From: Artemia franciscana
Lineage: Eukaryota; Arthropoda; Branchiopoda; Anostraca; Artemiidae
DNA length: 64,000 nucleotides
Assembly (NCBI RefSeq): GCF_032884065.1
Contig: NC_088881.1
Span: 7,217,047-7,281,046 of the forward strand
Direction of reading: 5' to 3'
Positions within the stretch are counted from its first letter, which is position 1. Each line of letters opens with the position of its first letter. Below, one piece after another: positions 24,101 through 36,100 of the stretch. The position numbers and the translations under genes were made by a program. A model generated the notes under the pieces. The model had not been told where the DNA came from. It searched no databases and saw only the letters and a list, made by a program, of their open reading frames with translations.

Positions 24101-27100
24101 AAAAGACACGCATACTTAGGAGTGGGATTAGGTTGTAAGATACGATTTAAAGGAAGTTAGAACTTCTTAGGAGAGTGTAAAAAGGGAGGCTTTGAATAGA
24201 TTAGGACGAAGGAGGAACATGCACAGTTGTGTTGACCTCAGGCTGATTCGTGCAGTGAGTTGTTATTAGTAGCAGCAGTAGCAGTATCTGCAATATTTCG
24301 AGAGCACACTAGAAGTCGAGCAAAATCTTCAAAGGAGGAGAGGGAGGAGGAGTCAGAATCTCCAATTCAGACTTTAGGGGCAAAGAAAGCGTTGACTATG
24401 TTGGATAGGAATGTTTTTTTTTTGAACGATCAAAACATAGGTTTTTGCACTATAAGCCCACGTGGATTTGTGATCTATTCACTGTAAGACAGCAACGTAA
24501 ATTAAAAGGCACAATATAGGCCTCAAACACAGGATCAACAACAGGATCAGAACATAGGTTTTGGCGCAATAGCCCACGTGGATTTGTGATCTATTCACTG
24601 TAAGACAACAACGTAAATTAAAAGGCACAACATAGGCCTCAAACATAGGATCAACAACAGGATCAAAACATAGGTTTTTGCACTAAAAGCCCGTGTGGAT
24701 TTGTAATCTATTCACTGTAAGGCAGCAACGTAAATTAAAAGGCACAACATAGGCTTCAAACATAGCATCAACAACAGGATCAAAACATAGGTTTTTGCAC
24801 TAAAAGCCCATGTGGATTTGTAATCTATTCACTGTAAGGCAGCAACGTAAATTAAAAGGCACAACATAGGCTTCAAACATAGGATCAACAACAAGATCAA
24901 AATATAGGTTTTTGCACTAAAAGCCCATGTGGATTTGTAATCTATTCACTGTAAGGCAGCAAAGTAAATTAAAAGGCACAACATAGGCTTCAAACATAGG
25001 ATCAACAACAGGATCAAAACATAGGTTTTTGCGCTAAAAGCCCATGTGGATTTGTAATCTATTCACTGTAAGGCAGCAACGTAAATTAAAAGGCACAACA
25101 TAGGCTTCAAACATAGGATCAACAACAGGATCAAAACATAGGTTTTTGCAGCCCATGTGGATTTGTAATCTATTCACTGTAAGGCAGCAACGTAAATTAA
25201 AAGGCACAACATAGGCTTCAAACATAGGATCAACAACAGGATCAAAACTTAGGTTTTTGCACTAAAAGCCCATATGGATTTGTAATCTATTCACTGTAAG
25301 GCAGCAACGTAAATTAAAAGGCACAACATAGGCTTCAAACATAGGATCAACAACAGGATCAAAACATAGGTTTTTGCACTAAAAGCCCATGTGGATTTTT
25401 AATCTATTCACTGTAAGGCAGCAACGTAAATTAAAAGGCACAACATAAGCTTCAAACACAGGATCAACAACAGGATCAAAACATAGGTTTTTGCACTAAA
25501 GGCCCATGTGGATTTGTAATCTATTCACTGTAAGGCAGCAACGTAAATTAAAAGGCACATCATAGGCTTCAAACATAGGATCAATAACAGGATCAAAACA
25601 TAGGTTTTTGCACTACAAGCCCATGTGGATTTGTGATCTATTCACTGTAAAGAAACAACGCAAATTAAAAGGCACAACATAGACTTCAACATAGGATCAA
25701 CAACAGGATCAAAACATAGGTTTTTGCACTATAAGCCCACGTGGATTTGTGACCTATTCACTGTAAGGCAGCAACGTAAATTAAAGGGCACAACAGAGGC
25801 TTCAAACATAGGATCAACAGCAGGATCAAAACATAGGTTTTTGCACTATAAGCCCACGTGGATTTTTGACCTATTCACTGTAAGGCAGCAACGTAAATTA
25901 AAAGGCACAACATAGGCTTCAAACATAGGATCAACAACAGGATCAAAACATAGGTTTTTGCACTAAAGGCCCATGTGGATTTGTAATCTATTCACTGTAA
26001 GGCAGCAACGTAAATTAAAAGGCACAACATAGGCTTCAAACATAGGATCAACAACAGGATCAAAACATAGGTTTTTGCACTAAAAGCCTATGTGGATTTG
26101 TAATCTATTCACTGTAAGGCAGCAACGTAAATTAAAAGGCACAACATAGGCTTCAAACATAGGATCAATAACAGGATCAAAACATAGGTTTTTGCACTAC
26201 AAGCCCATGTGGATTTTTGATCTATTCACTGTAAAGCAACAACGCAAATTAAAAGGCACAACATAAGCTTCAAACATAGGATCAATAACAGGATCAAAAT
26301 ATAGGTTTTTGCACTATAAGCCCACGTGGATTTGTGACCTATTCACTGTAAGGCAGCAACGTAAATTAAAAGGCACAACATAGGCTTCAAACATAGGATC
26401 AACAACAGGATCAAAACATAGGTTTTGCACTAAAAGCCAGGATTTGTAATCTATTCACTGTAAGGCAGCAACGTAAATTAAAAGGCACAACATAGGCTTC
26501 AAACATAGGATCAACAACAGGATCAAAACATAGGTTTTTGCACTACAACCCCATGTGGATTTGTGATCTATTCACTGTAAAGCAACAACGCAAATTAAAA
26601 GGCACAACATAGGCTTCAAACATAGGATCAACAACAGGATCAAAACATAGGTTTTTGCACTATAAGCCCACGTGGATTTGTGATCTATTCACTGTAAGAC
26701 AGCAACGTAAATTAAAAGGCACTATGTGTCTCCAGGTTTTCAAGATAGCGTATCTGCGGTATCTCTGAAAAGGCTTGAGCGATTAAGTTGAATGTTTCAG
26801 ATGCAAGGTCAAAATTTGACGTTGAAAGAGGAACAGGTAAGAGGTTGCCAAAATATCCTAGATGCTATATCTCGAGAACGATGTAGGTGCATCAAGTTGA
26901 AACATTTAGTGGGTACAAAAAAACCACGTAGACTGGATCAAAAGGAGGTATCTCTGATCCAGCGAACGAAGACAAATCCAATTGGTGACACAAAACTATC
27001 TAAAGAACATTGTTTTCTTTTCTATAGTAGGCTTGAAACATAGAGGACATATAGACGAGGGATATTCAATGAACACTAAAATATTAAAATATATCGAAAT

Positions 27101-30100
27101 AAATTCCTCGAACTCAATGTTTTTCTTTATGTTTCAATGTTTTTGATGATAAAAGATAAACTGTTCAAAATATGTCTTGTTTTCAGTGACACGCAAACAA
27201 CACTACGGAGTTTAGAGCGTTTAAAGGGGCAGTAGCCCCATCAATATCTTTGGTAATCTCTGTCCGTTTTTGGTCTGATGTGATTACTGATTTTAGTTTC
27301 TGTTCATTTTTTGTTTCACTTACTCATTAATAGTAAAATCTGTTTGTCTAATTTCCTTATTTTATGTTTGTCTTTCCTTCAGTTTGTCTTAGGTTTTAAT
27401 ATGGCTCTTTACTTTTTTCTGAAAAACATAACTGGAAAACATTTTTTAAAATCAATGCAAGAATATATATACAAGGTCAACTTACAGGACTAGCAACTGG
27501 CTCCGATGTCATCTTTGCCACTTTCTCAAGCTTTTCTTGACCAACATGAGTTGCAGTTTTGGCTGTTATGCTTTGGCATAAGGGATCTCCATGCCGACGA
27601 ACATCAAGCTGAGCAAAAGAGCAAACATCCCCAACGCCCACTACATCTACTGTGTTGTTTCTAAGAAAGTCAACAACTTTCAACGAGGCCTTTGGAAAGT
27701 GATATAACAATACGAAAGGAGTAATAATGGGAGAAAGCAACTCCTCAGCTAGAAAAGCCTAAAAAAAGCTGATATATAACATATTTAAGGGTGGATACAA
27801 AAAAAGTAGCCAGACAATCATATTTGTACAAGACTTTCCATTTAACACTTATTTCTGGAAAGCCAAGACTACGATCTTGGACTTATATCCCTATTCACGA
27901 CAAGGGGATTCCTATCCAAGAATGGTAAGAGATAGAGAGAGGAAAAATGAAATAAATCTAGAAGTTAAATTATAAAAATTTAAATATTTGTGGTCAGACA
28001 CACAGACATTGCTTTTTTTGTGAGAAGCTGGTTAAATTAGATTAGAAACAAAGGGAAAACACGGTTTTCAAACATTTTCCTATAGACTCATCTCACTCTG
28101 TATTTATACCCCTACTGCTATCTATGTTTTACTTACAAATAAACGTTCAAGTGGGGATACATTTATTTATTTAGATAGTGAAAACAGGTACAAAAGTCTA
28201 GATATTTCAATCACATATACAGCGGTCGTCATCAGTAGAAATACTCCATGTATTTCTACTGAGGACGACTGCTCTATAAGTGATCGAAATATTTAGACAT
28301 TTGTACCTGTTTTCACTATCTAAAAAAATAAACTTATCCCCGTTTGAACGTTTATTTGTTCGTCACAGAGAGGCAGTGTGTTCTGGGAAAAGGATACGTA
28401 GCTTAAGGTATTACGTCAAAATTATGTTTTACTTAAAAAAGGCCTATACATTTAAAAATAGCACTTTGAAATATAAAGAGAATATGTGCGGTTTTTCTCG
28501 CAAAAGAGTTAGGAGAATAGGCCGTTTTCGTCTATTCACTGAGAGGCAGTGTGGTCTGGGAAAAGGATACCTTGTTAAGATATTACGTCAAAATTATGTT
28601 TTACTTACAAAAAAATGCCTATACGTTCAAAAATAGCACTGAAATATAAAGAGAATATGTGCTGTTACCGTTTTCGTTTCCCGTTTCTATTTATTTACTT
28701 TTGTTCTTCAGTACTTTCCCCAGTTTCCTTGGATTGAGTCTATTTTAGGCTTATATGAGAAGATGTAAATATTATTTTCACCTCTTAGTTAACAAGTTTC
28801 CCCAGACATTCCTAGAAGGTGAAGCAAGCTATGTTTTAAATTTTGTAAATAAATGTCTCTTTCTCTCCCGCTCTTAAATTCCATCTCAATTTTTGGAAAT
28901 CTTAGCTCCTCATACAGTCCTTCTAGGACTTTCGAAATAGTGTGAAATTTTGATTCATTTTTCGTTCCGGAAAGGCCAAGTGAACTTCTCCAATTTAACT
29001 AGGATAATCGCTCCTTGTTTGGACCTTGAAGTTCTGTTAAAATCCGATAGCTTCTTCTGGAGAAAGATATGATGACACGAATTTAGGGATTTCCTTCTTC
29101 CAAATTCATAGTATTGTGAACAAACTCCCAAAGGTACAACTAAGAGATTTATCCCTTTCTTCCCAAACAGTTTGACTAAGATCTGACAACGTTTTCGGAT
29201 GGATGTCGCGATGGCAGTAACGCCTATTAATTCACGCCTAAACAAGTAACGCCGAACATTCGAAAGTAAATCGAAAGTAACGAAACATCGAAACATCGAA
29301 AGTAACGCCTAACATGCGCCTATTAGTTTAAAAACTAAAAACTTATCATTCCCTAAAAATATGAAAAATAGATAACAGTTTTAGGTTTAGTGTGTTGTTA
29401 TTGTTATTTCATGTTTTAGGAGAACATGGAGCGTGAAGACGCGAAAAAGAAGGAAGATGAGCTATTGAAAGCTTTGGAGAATCTGGAAAAGAAAAAGGCT
29501 GACAAAGCTAAAATGAAAGCGGTACGTGAAGTTTTCTGGTGATCATAATTTAAGGGTGCTTAGGTTTGCCTGGCTATAAATCATGCTTTGCTAATACTAT
29601 TTAATATTTAGTTTATCTCATGTAACAGAATTTGGCGCAATTACGCTTCTCGAGAGGTTGTCGTTGGTTAATGAGACTTTCAAGAATTTATTTGCGCCCA
29701 AAGTTCTGCGAATGTCCTATATAAGTACCTATCTTTGCCTTTTCTCCCTCCAGGACAGTGATTTTATCTCGAACTGGGAAATTTATCAATTCTAGGAAAT
29801 GGACTTCTCCAATTTCCTTTATTTAATTATAAAACTCCTGGCTAAAAGGTGTTTCTGCCACTAAACAAGCTCTTCCGCAAAAAACATCGACGCGCGTACT
29901 GACCTGACAAGGACAATTATTAATATCTGGATAATTCCATTTAGTGCATTTACACATTGCGGAAATCAGTCCGGAGCAAGTAATCCTTATGGAGATTCCG
30001 TCCGTTTTCGTGTTTGAAAAACTCTAGCTTTCCGCAACGACTTATTTAAATCAGGACGGATTCTTGCCAAGATTTTTAGACGAATGAAACCATGACTATG

Positions 30101-33100
30101 GATCATCAAAAACTGCATGATCTCATAACATTGTTTCAAGGCAGGGGCGCAGCTACCGTATTTTATTTGGGGGGGGGGCAAAAGGTGATGCTATTGAAGT
30201 AGGTACAATTCAAGCGGTAGTGAAGAAAAGTAGCTATTTAACAAACACGCTACTTGATGAATTTAAAAATATTACATGATACATTATAAACAATAAACAC
30301 ACATTAAACAATCACAAATATAAGTGCTAGTACTCCTCTTTTACTGAAATTGTAAGCAATGAGCGGCTGCAGACGACAGTAGTATAGCGTAAACAGGCTT
30401 TCGGTTGGGCGAAGGTAAATGTCGTATACAATCGGCTTTTTTCACCCAGATTCAGGAAGCTCAATTTCATAATTGAACCAAGCTCTATTCTAATAGCCCC
30501 GGGTATCACACTATTCATTTGCTCGTACTTTTGAACGGATTTTGACTCTGTAAGATTTAATTTGTTGTACAAACGCGATTTATTGAAATATTCTTTATGA
30601 TTTTTTATTGCATTGATTTGTTTGTGGGTTCACCGATTTATATTAATAAAGAGCATTGATATGAGTGGGCCAAAACCGTAACAAAATCATAGGCACCGCA
30701 ATAGCACAGTCTAAGTAAAGATACAGGATATGTTAAAGTATTACCACATATTGTGTAACATTATGATGTGCCATATTCCCCACATTTAAATAGCGACCGT
30801 ATTTTAAATTTGAAGGCATTCAAAAAATGAAGTTGGAATTATTAGCTTTTTTAATAGTTTAATATTTTAGGAATTATTAATTGCGGCAGAAACAATAAAT
30901 TAATTAAAAAATGACAGGGATGCCAATCGGAAGAGAGAATTGACTCCTAAAATTTGAAAATTGCTTTCTCCTTTGAATATTTGTCTAAAAAGAAACGAAT
31001 TCTATAAAAATTACACAACGGTTTTTCTGGTGTAAAACAAGGTAGGCTATGGGGTGTACATTTCAGGAGGGGTTACACTGAATATCGTTTTTATGTCTAT
31101 AATTCCCTTCACAAGCAAAGTACGGTCTCCTAGTACTGCAAGATAAAACTGATAACAATAAAAAAAGAGAATGGATTCGTACCGCTTATATATACACACA
31201 AAATTTCTCTAGATTGCAAGAAAAATATACATATTTTGTTTAAGTTTACTTTATTCTATTCTCAGCAGACTTTCGTACAGCATGCTGATGCAGAGATAAA
31301 TATCCCGCAAGTAACGCTGGGGTTGTATAGAATTCGACTAATTTCAGTCATAACTTTCAGCACATGTCAGTTTTTTTGGAGCTGGTTGAAAGAAATATTT
31401 AGAAAAGCGAAAATTGCCAAAAGTCAGCATGGCATAGTACATAGAGGTGATTCAGTATTTATGCGTAAGTATGTGAATCCAAAACGCAGGCAATGGGACA
31501 TATCATATTTATTCAGCATTTTAACGACAAATAAGAGAATCAGAGTTTGAATGAAATATTGGAAATAAAAGCAAAACAATTAAATGATTATTGGAGCGGA
31601 TCCCCTCTTCAAATTCCATGACCAAACTACAACCGATTTGGCCCCTCTAGTTATAGTGCGAATATCATTATAAAAAAGTACTAAGTTTTATTTCCTTTTT
31701 CAATGTTTTTATTTTACTTAAGAAAATTATATTCACTGAATATCTATCTTCTTATTTTTCTATGATTACATTTCTGTCCTATTTGCATATGTAGTGGGTG
31801 CGTTTATTTCCACTTTTGAAAGTTTTAAAACAAGAGAATCTAATCTTGAACTGATAGATTTTAGGAAATAAAATGACCTTAAATATCAGGGAAAAATTGA
31901 CCTGAAAAAATGTGGCGAAAAAGGAAGCATAGAACATTTTTTTATCTTTGCCATTAGCTAGGCTCACATTTTTACTTGATGATAAGGTTTGAAAGGCAGT
32001 ATATTTGGAAAAATTTAAATGTGGAAAGCATTATGAAGAATAATGGACGGTTATTTTTCTCGCTTTCCTTATATTAAAAATGAGCAAGGATTAATTAAGA
32101 AAAAATAAAATAAAAATAAAAATTTTGAAATAAAAATAAAATAAAGAGCAAATTTGACGCTTGAAGCAAGCAACAGTTTTAAGGCGACTTAATAAATTAT
32201 AGTTTTTTTCAAATTATGGGGGGGGGGCAACTGCTCCTCCTGCCTCCCCTCGGCGATGCCACTAGTTCAAGGCTACCCCAGCTTGTATGATACTGCTCAC
32301 CCAGGCTGTAATAAAACCAAGAAAAATGGTGTCATTTTTCTCTCTATTGCTCAACAGCTTTCAGAGGAAGGTCACGCTGAAACATTTATTTGAAAACTTT
32401 GCCTTAAAACGCAGCGTTTTCTGGGCCATCGTTCAATGATACGGACAGATTTCCGCAATATGTAAATGAACCATCAGTTACATCAATTCTCACGGGAAAC
32501 CAGTCCTGGTTGAACATCGCTGAAGTAAGGATGCTGGGACTATTTTCAAAAAAATTTTGCCAAAAATTTAAAGACATTCTTTTAAAGTCAAGAAAGTTCA
32601 TAAGACTTGCAAGGTCAGAAGAAGAAGAAGAAAATACATTTAAACCATGAGAAAAATAGGATATAGGATTTTTTACTTACTTAAGAATAGTTATTTGAAA
32701 TAAAGGCTTCTGAGGCATCAAAAAGACTCAAGAATAATTTTTGACGCCAAAGCCTCATTTCCCAATACTTTCTGAGAGTTCGAAAGGAGGACACACAAGA
32801 TCTTAGAAAAAGAACTTGAAATATATAGACAAAAGAGAGAGATGGACAGATAAAAAAAGAGGGGGAGAAATTTTGTGCTACCTCACCAAACAGCCATATC
32901 GCTACAATGCTGACAGGTGGTACGTAATTTTATTATTACATTTAATATACCCAGCCTGTTGACACCCCGACAAGTTCGGGCAATTTTTCATTCATTATTT
33001 TTATCAATGAATAAAAACACTTGATGTTACTTAGTAGATTAAAAAAAGTGAAGAGATAAAAAAGAGAAAAGCAACTTGCCACTTTAAGCTGAAAAAGTTG

Positions 33101-36100
33101 AGCAAAGCCAGCCCTCACTTTGGCAGTATGAGCCTGTTCCACCCACCAGCCAGGAAGATAGTGAATATGCACCAGAACATTGGCCAAAAGATCATCATGA
33201 AAATAGACAACGTTCTCCTCAGGTATGAAGGCACTGGAAAAAAAGAAGATAGCAAATGAACCATTATTACACGATGAAATTATAACCCCTATGGTTCAGA
33301 TAGAAAACTTACCCTAAGGGATAGCCAGCACCTATGATAACAACCAATTTCCCGAACCAAATAAACTCCTTTAAAAGGCAATTAAAATGGCTAAAGACAG
33401 AAACTAATAATGTCAATAAGCAAATATTACTTCTGTGTATCCTAGGGTACGCCTTTTTATACCCTCAGTATATCCCATGTACAAAAAAAAACAGAAAAAG
33501 GAAGAAAGAACAAAAAAAGAGTGTAAAAATAAAAGAAGTGAATTTGAAATCAATTATTAAATAAAAGATTTAAATAGAACAGAAATTTTAAATTACCCTT
33601 CTTTGCTGTAACATTAAATATTCAGCTAAATTTTATTGGTTCTTTCCAAGGACTATTTAAGAAACATATAGTTTTTATTAAAACATCAATGACACAATAT
33701 ACTTCAGACTTTTACAGTTAGGGAAAGAGGGCAGTAGCCAAACTCTTGTTTGTAGTGGTTTTCGCTGGTTTTAAGTTCGATTTGAATTTTCAATTTAGGT
33801 TTTGCGCGATTTATTTATTCAGTCATATTCACTTCTGTTGTATGTTTGTTTGCTATGACTGTTTAATCAATTTCAATTAGTTTTGGGGTTCATTTATTCT
33901 TTAACATTAATTTCTGGTCGGTTTGAGTTTGAATTCTTATAGGAATTTTTTCTGCTAGTCTTAAGTTATTATCGTTTTTATTATTTTTTGAAAAGCTTCT
34001 TTGTTGGAAAGTTTCTTTAATTAATATAGAAAAAGGAGACCAAAAGAAGAAATACAAAATAAAGACAAAGGTAAAATGAAAAGCAAACAATAATTAAAAG
34101 AACTTTGTACCATCGAAACCAATTACAATTAAATTAAACAGGAGAGTAATTTTTAATCTCGGAATGATAACGCATATGGAATAAAACAGCTAGCCTATCT
34201 TTTCTGAAATTCGACAATTTCAACAGCCAGAAAAGACTTCTCAACCATTAAACAGCCAGAAAAGCACATATTTTAAGTTGGAAAAAAAGTAAAACAAATA
34301 AACATGGATCGATGATGTTTTTTTTCTGAAAAACAATGCGAAACTCCACATTTTGAACATTGGAACTTAAAACCCCTAGGATAGGGTTCTCTGATATGAT
34401 GTATCTAATAAAGGGATTTTCAATAAGATAGCTTGCTTTTTTGGGGGTGTTTGTCCTTTTCTCAAAAATCAGGGAAATTTTCTCAGATTTTTTTTTTTTT
34501 GGATAGGTAACAATAAACTGTTATATATAAACAATAAACTGTTTAATAATAATATTTAGAATCATTTAGAATTATATATATTTGGAATCAGCACAAAAAG
34601 CCAATACTGTCGGTTTAACAATTGTCAGAAGAATTCCATTTTTCCGGTTTTTTTAAGCGTTTCTATTTTGTTGCTTTTTTGGAAAGGAAGAGGGGTTAAG
34701 CTTCGGCCGAACCTTGAAACAAGCTTTATTTATTCTACAGACAAGACGAGGAAGTCGAATCACCAACAGTCGTCATCAGGAAGTCATCAGCTGCCGTCGA
34801 CATCGATTATTTTTAAAACTGCTTATTATGAACAAATGAACGACTACCGGTTACCATTATTTTGCTCTCTGAACTCTCCACTACAATGAGAACATATAAA
34901 AGTCGTTATGTTTATAATAAAAAAAACTAGACACATATTGACATCACTGCTCATGTTACAAAATTTTGCTCCCCCCTCCTTCGACTATCAAGGTCCCATA
35001 TTACCTCTTTCAAAAAAGTGTAGCAAGTCCTAAAAACAATAATGATTGAAAACTTATTGTCATATCAGTATGAGTACCTGAATTATGGATTCCTGGTTGT
35101 GATATTTCTTAAATCAGCTGCAAGTATTGTAGGTTCTACCGAAAGCATATGCGGGGTGTCAGAGAGTTGTTCTGTAATATTGGCCCAAACAGAACATCCA
35201 GAAAAGAAACCGAGCTTTGACTCGGTAGAAGGCCGCAACTAGGTTATAAAATAAATGCCTTGTTCTTTTTTTCAGTCTTTTTTCAGTTTTTTCAGTTAAT
35301 GGTAATAATATTGGCCCAAACAGAACATCCAGAAAAGAAACCGAGCTTTGACTCGGTAGAAGGCCGCAACTAGGTTATAAAATAAATGCCTTGTTCTTTT
35401 TTTCAGTCTTTTTTCCAATATGTTTTCTTTTCGGGAGCAGAATAGAATTAAGTTTGAATGATAATCAGGAATGGTAATAAAGCTTAGTTAAAAATATAAC
35501 CTACACGATTCCTAGAATGATTTATTTGTGTACTAAGAACTGAATAACTAATTTTGAACAGGCCGTTATTAATGAGTCCGGCATTAAGAGGAGAGCAAAC
35601 TTTTATCAATTGTGAAAGTCGCAAGAGTGGAATAAAAGTTAGCTTAGTTCCCACTCCCCCCATCGACCCTTGACTGTTTCATTTACTGCAATTTAATAAA
35701 TTAAAATAAGCTCGCTTTGAATATTAATTTTCAGTGATTTGAATGGTTAAAACTCGTCAGTTAGAAAGTCAAAAACGTCAATACAGGCAAAATATTTAGA
35801 AAAGATAAAATTTGAATAGTTCCAATCTATTTATTTTAGGGTCTAAAATAGTGCCTGTAAGAACAATAAAAATCGCCACATAACCATTCTAGACATTAAA
35901 ACTCTCAATGAAAATAAACCGAATAAGCACAGTTTACCATATTATATGCAAAAACTGAAAACTGAATGTTACATAACCATTCAAGACATTAAAACTCTCA
36001 ATGAAAATAAACCGAATAAGCACAGTTTACCATAAAATATACAAAAACTGAATTTTCTAGTTATTCTAGTTTGTCAAAATCTTTTGTTTTGTTTGTTTTT

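Noticed and set aside
25034-25915. 63-codon frames inside the satellite
   Set aside because: They are repeat-derived, ending when unit variants introduce stops; nothing suggests translation.
24431-26722. CRISPR-like array
   Set aside because: The repeats are contiguous 117-bp monomers with no unique spacers, in an animal intron; it is a satellite.
31271-31312. Possible micro-exon (TFVQHADAEINIPQ) on plus strand
   Set aside because: It has an acceptor and a GTAACG donor, but lies inside the 2.1-kb hAT-like element and is not needed to keep phase in the nested-gene chain.
35042-35242. 66-codon plus-strand frame ending AQTEHPEKKPSFDSVEGRN
   Set aside because: It lies partly in a recent 131-bp tandem duplication, starts without a convincing acceptor, and cannot be joined to the nested-gene exons in phase with any confidence.
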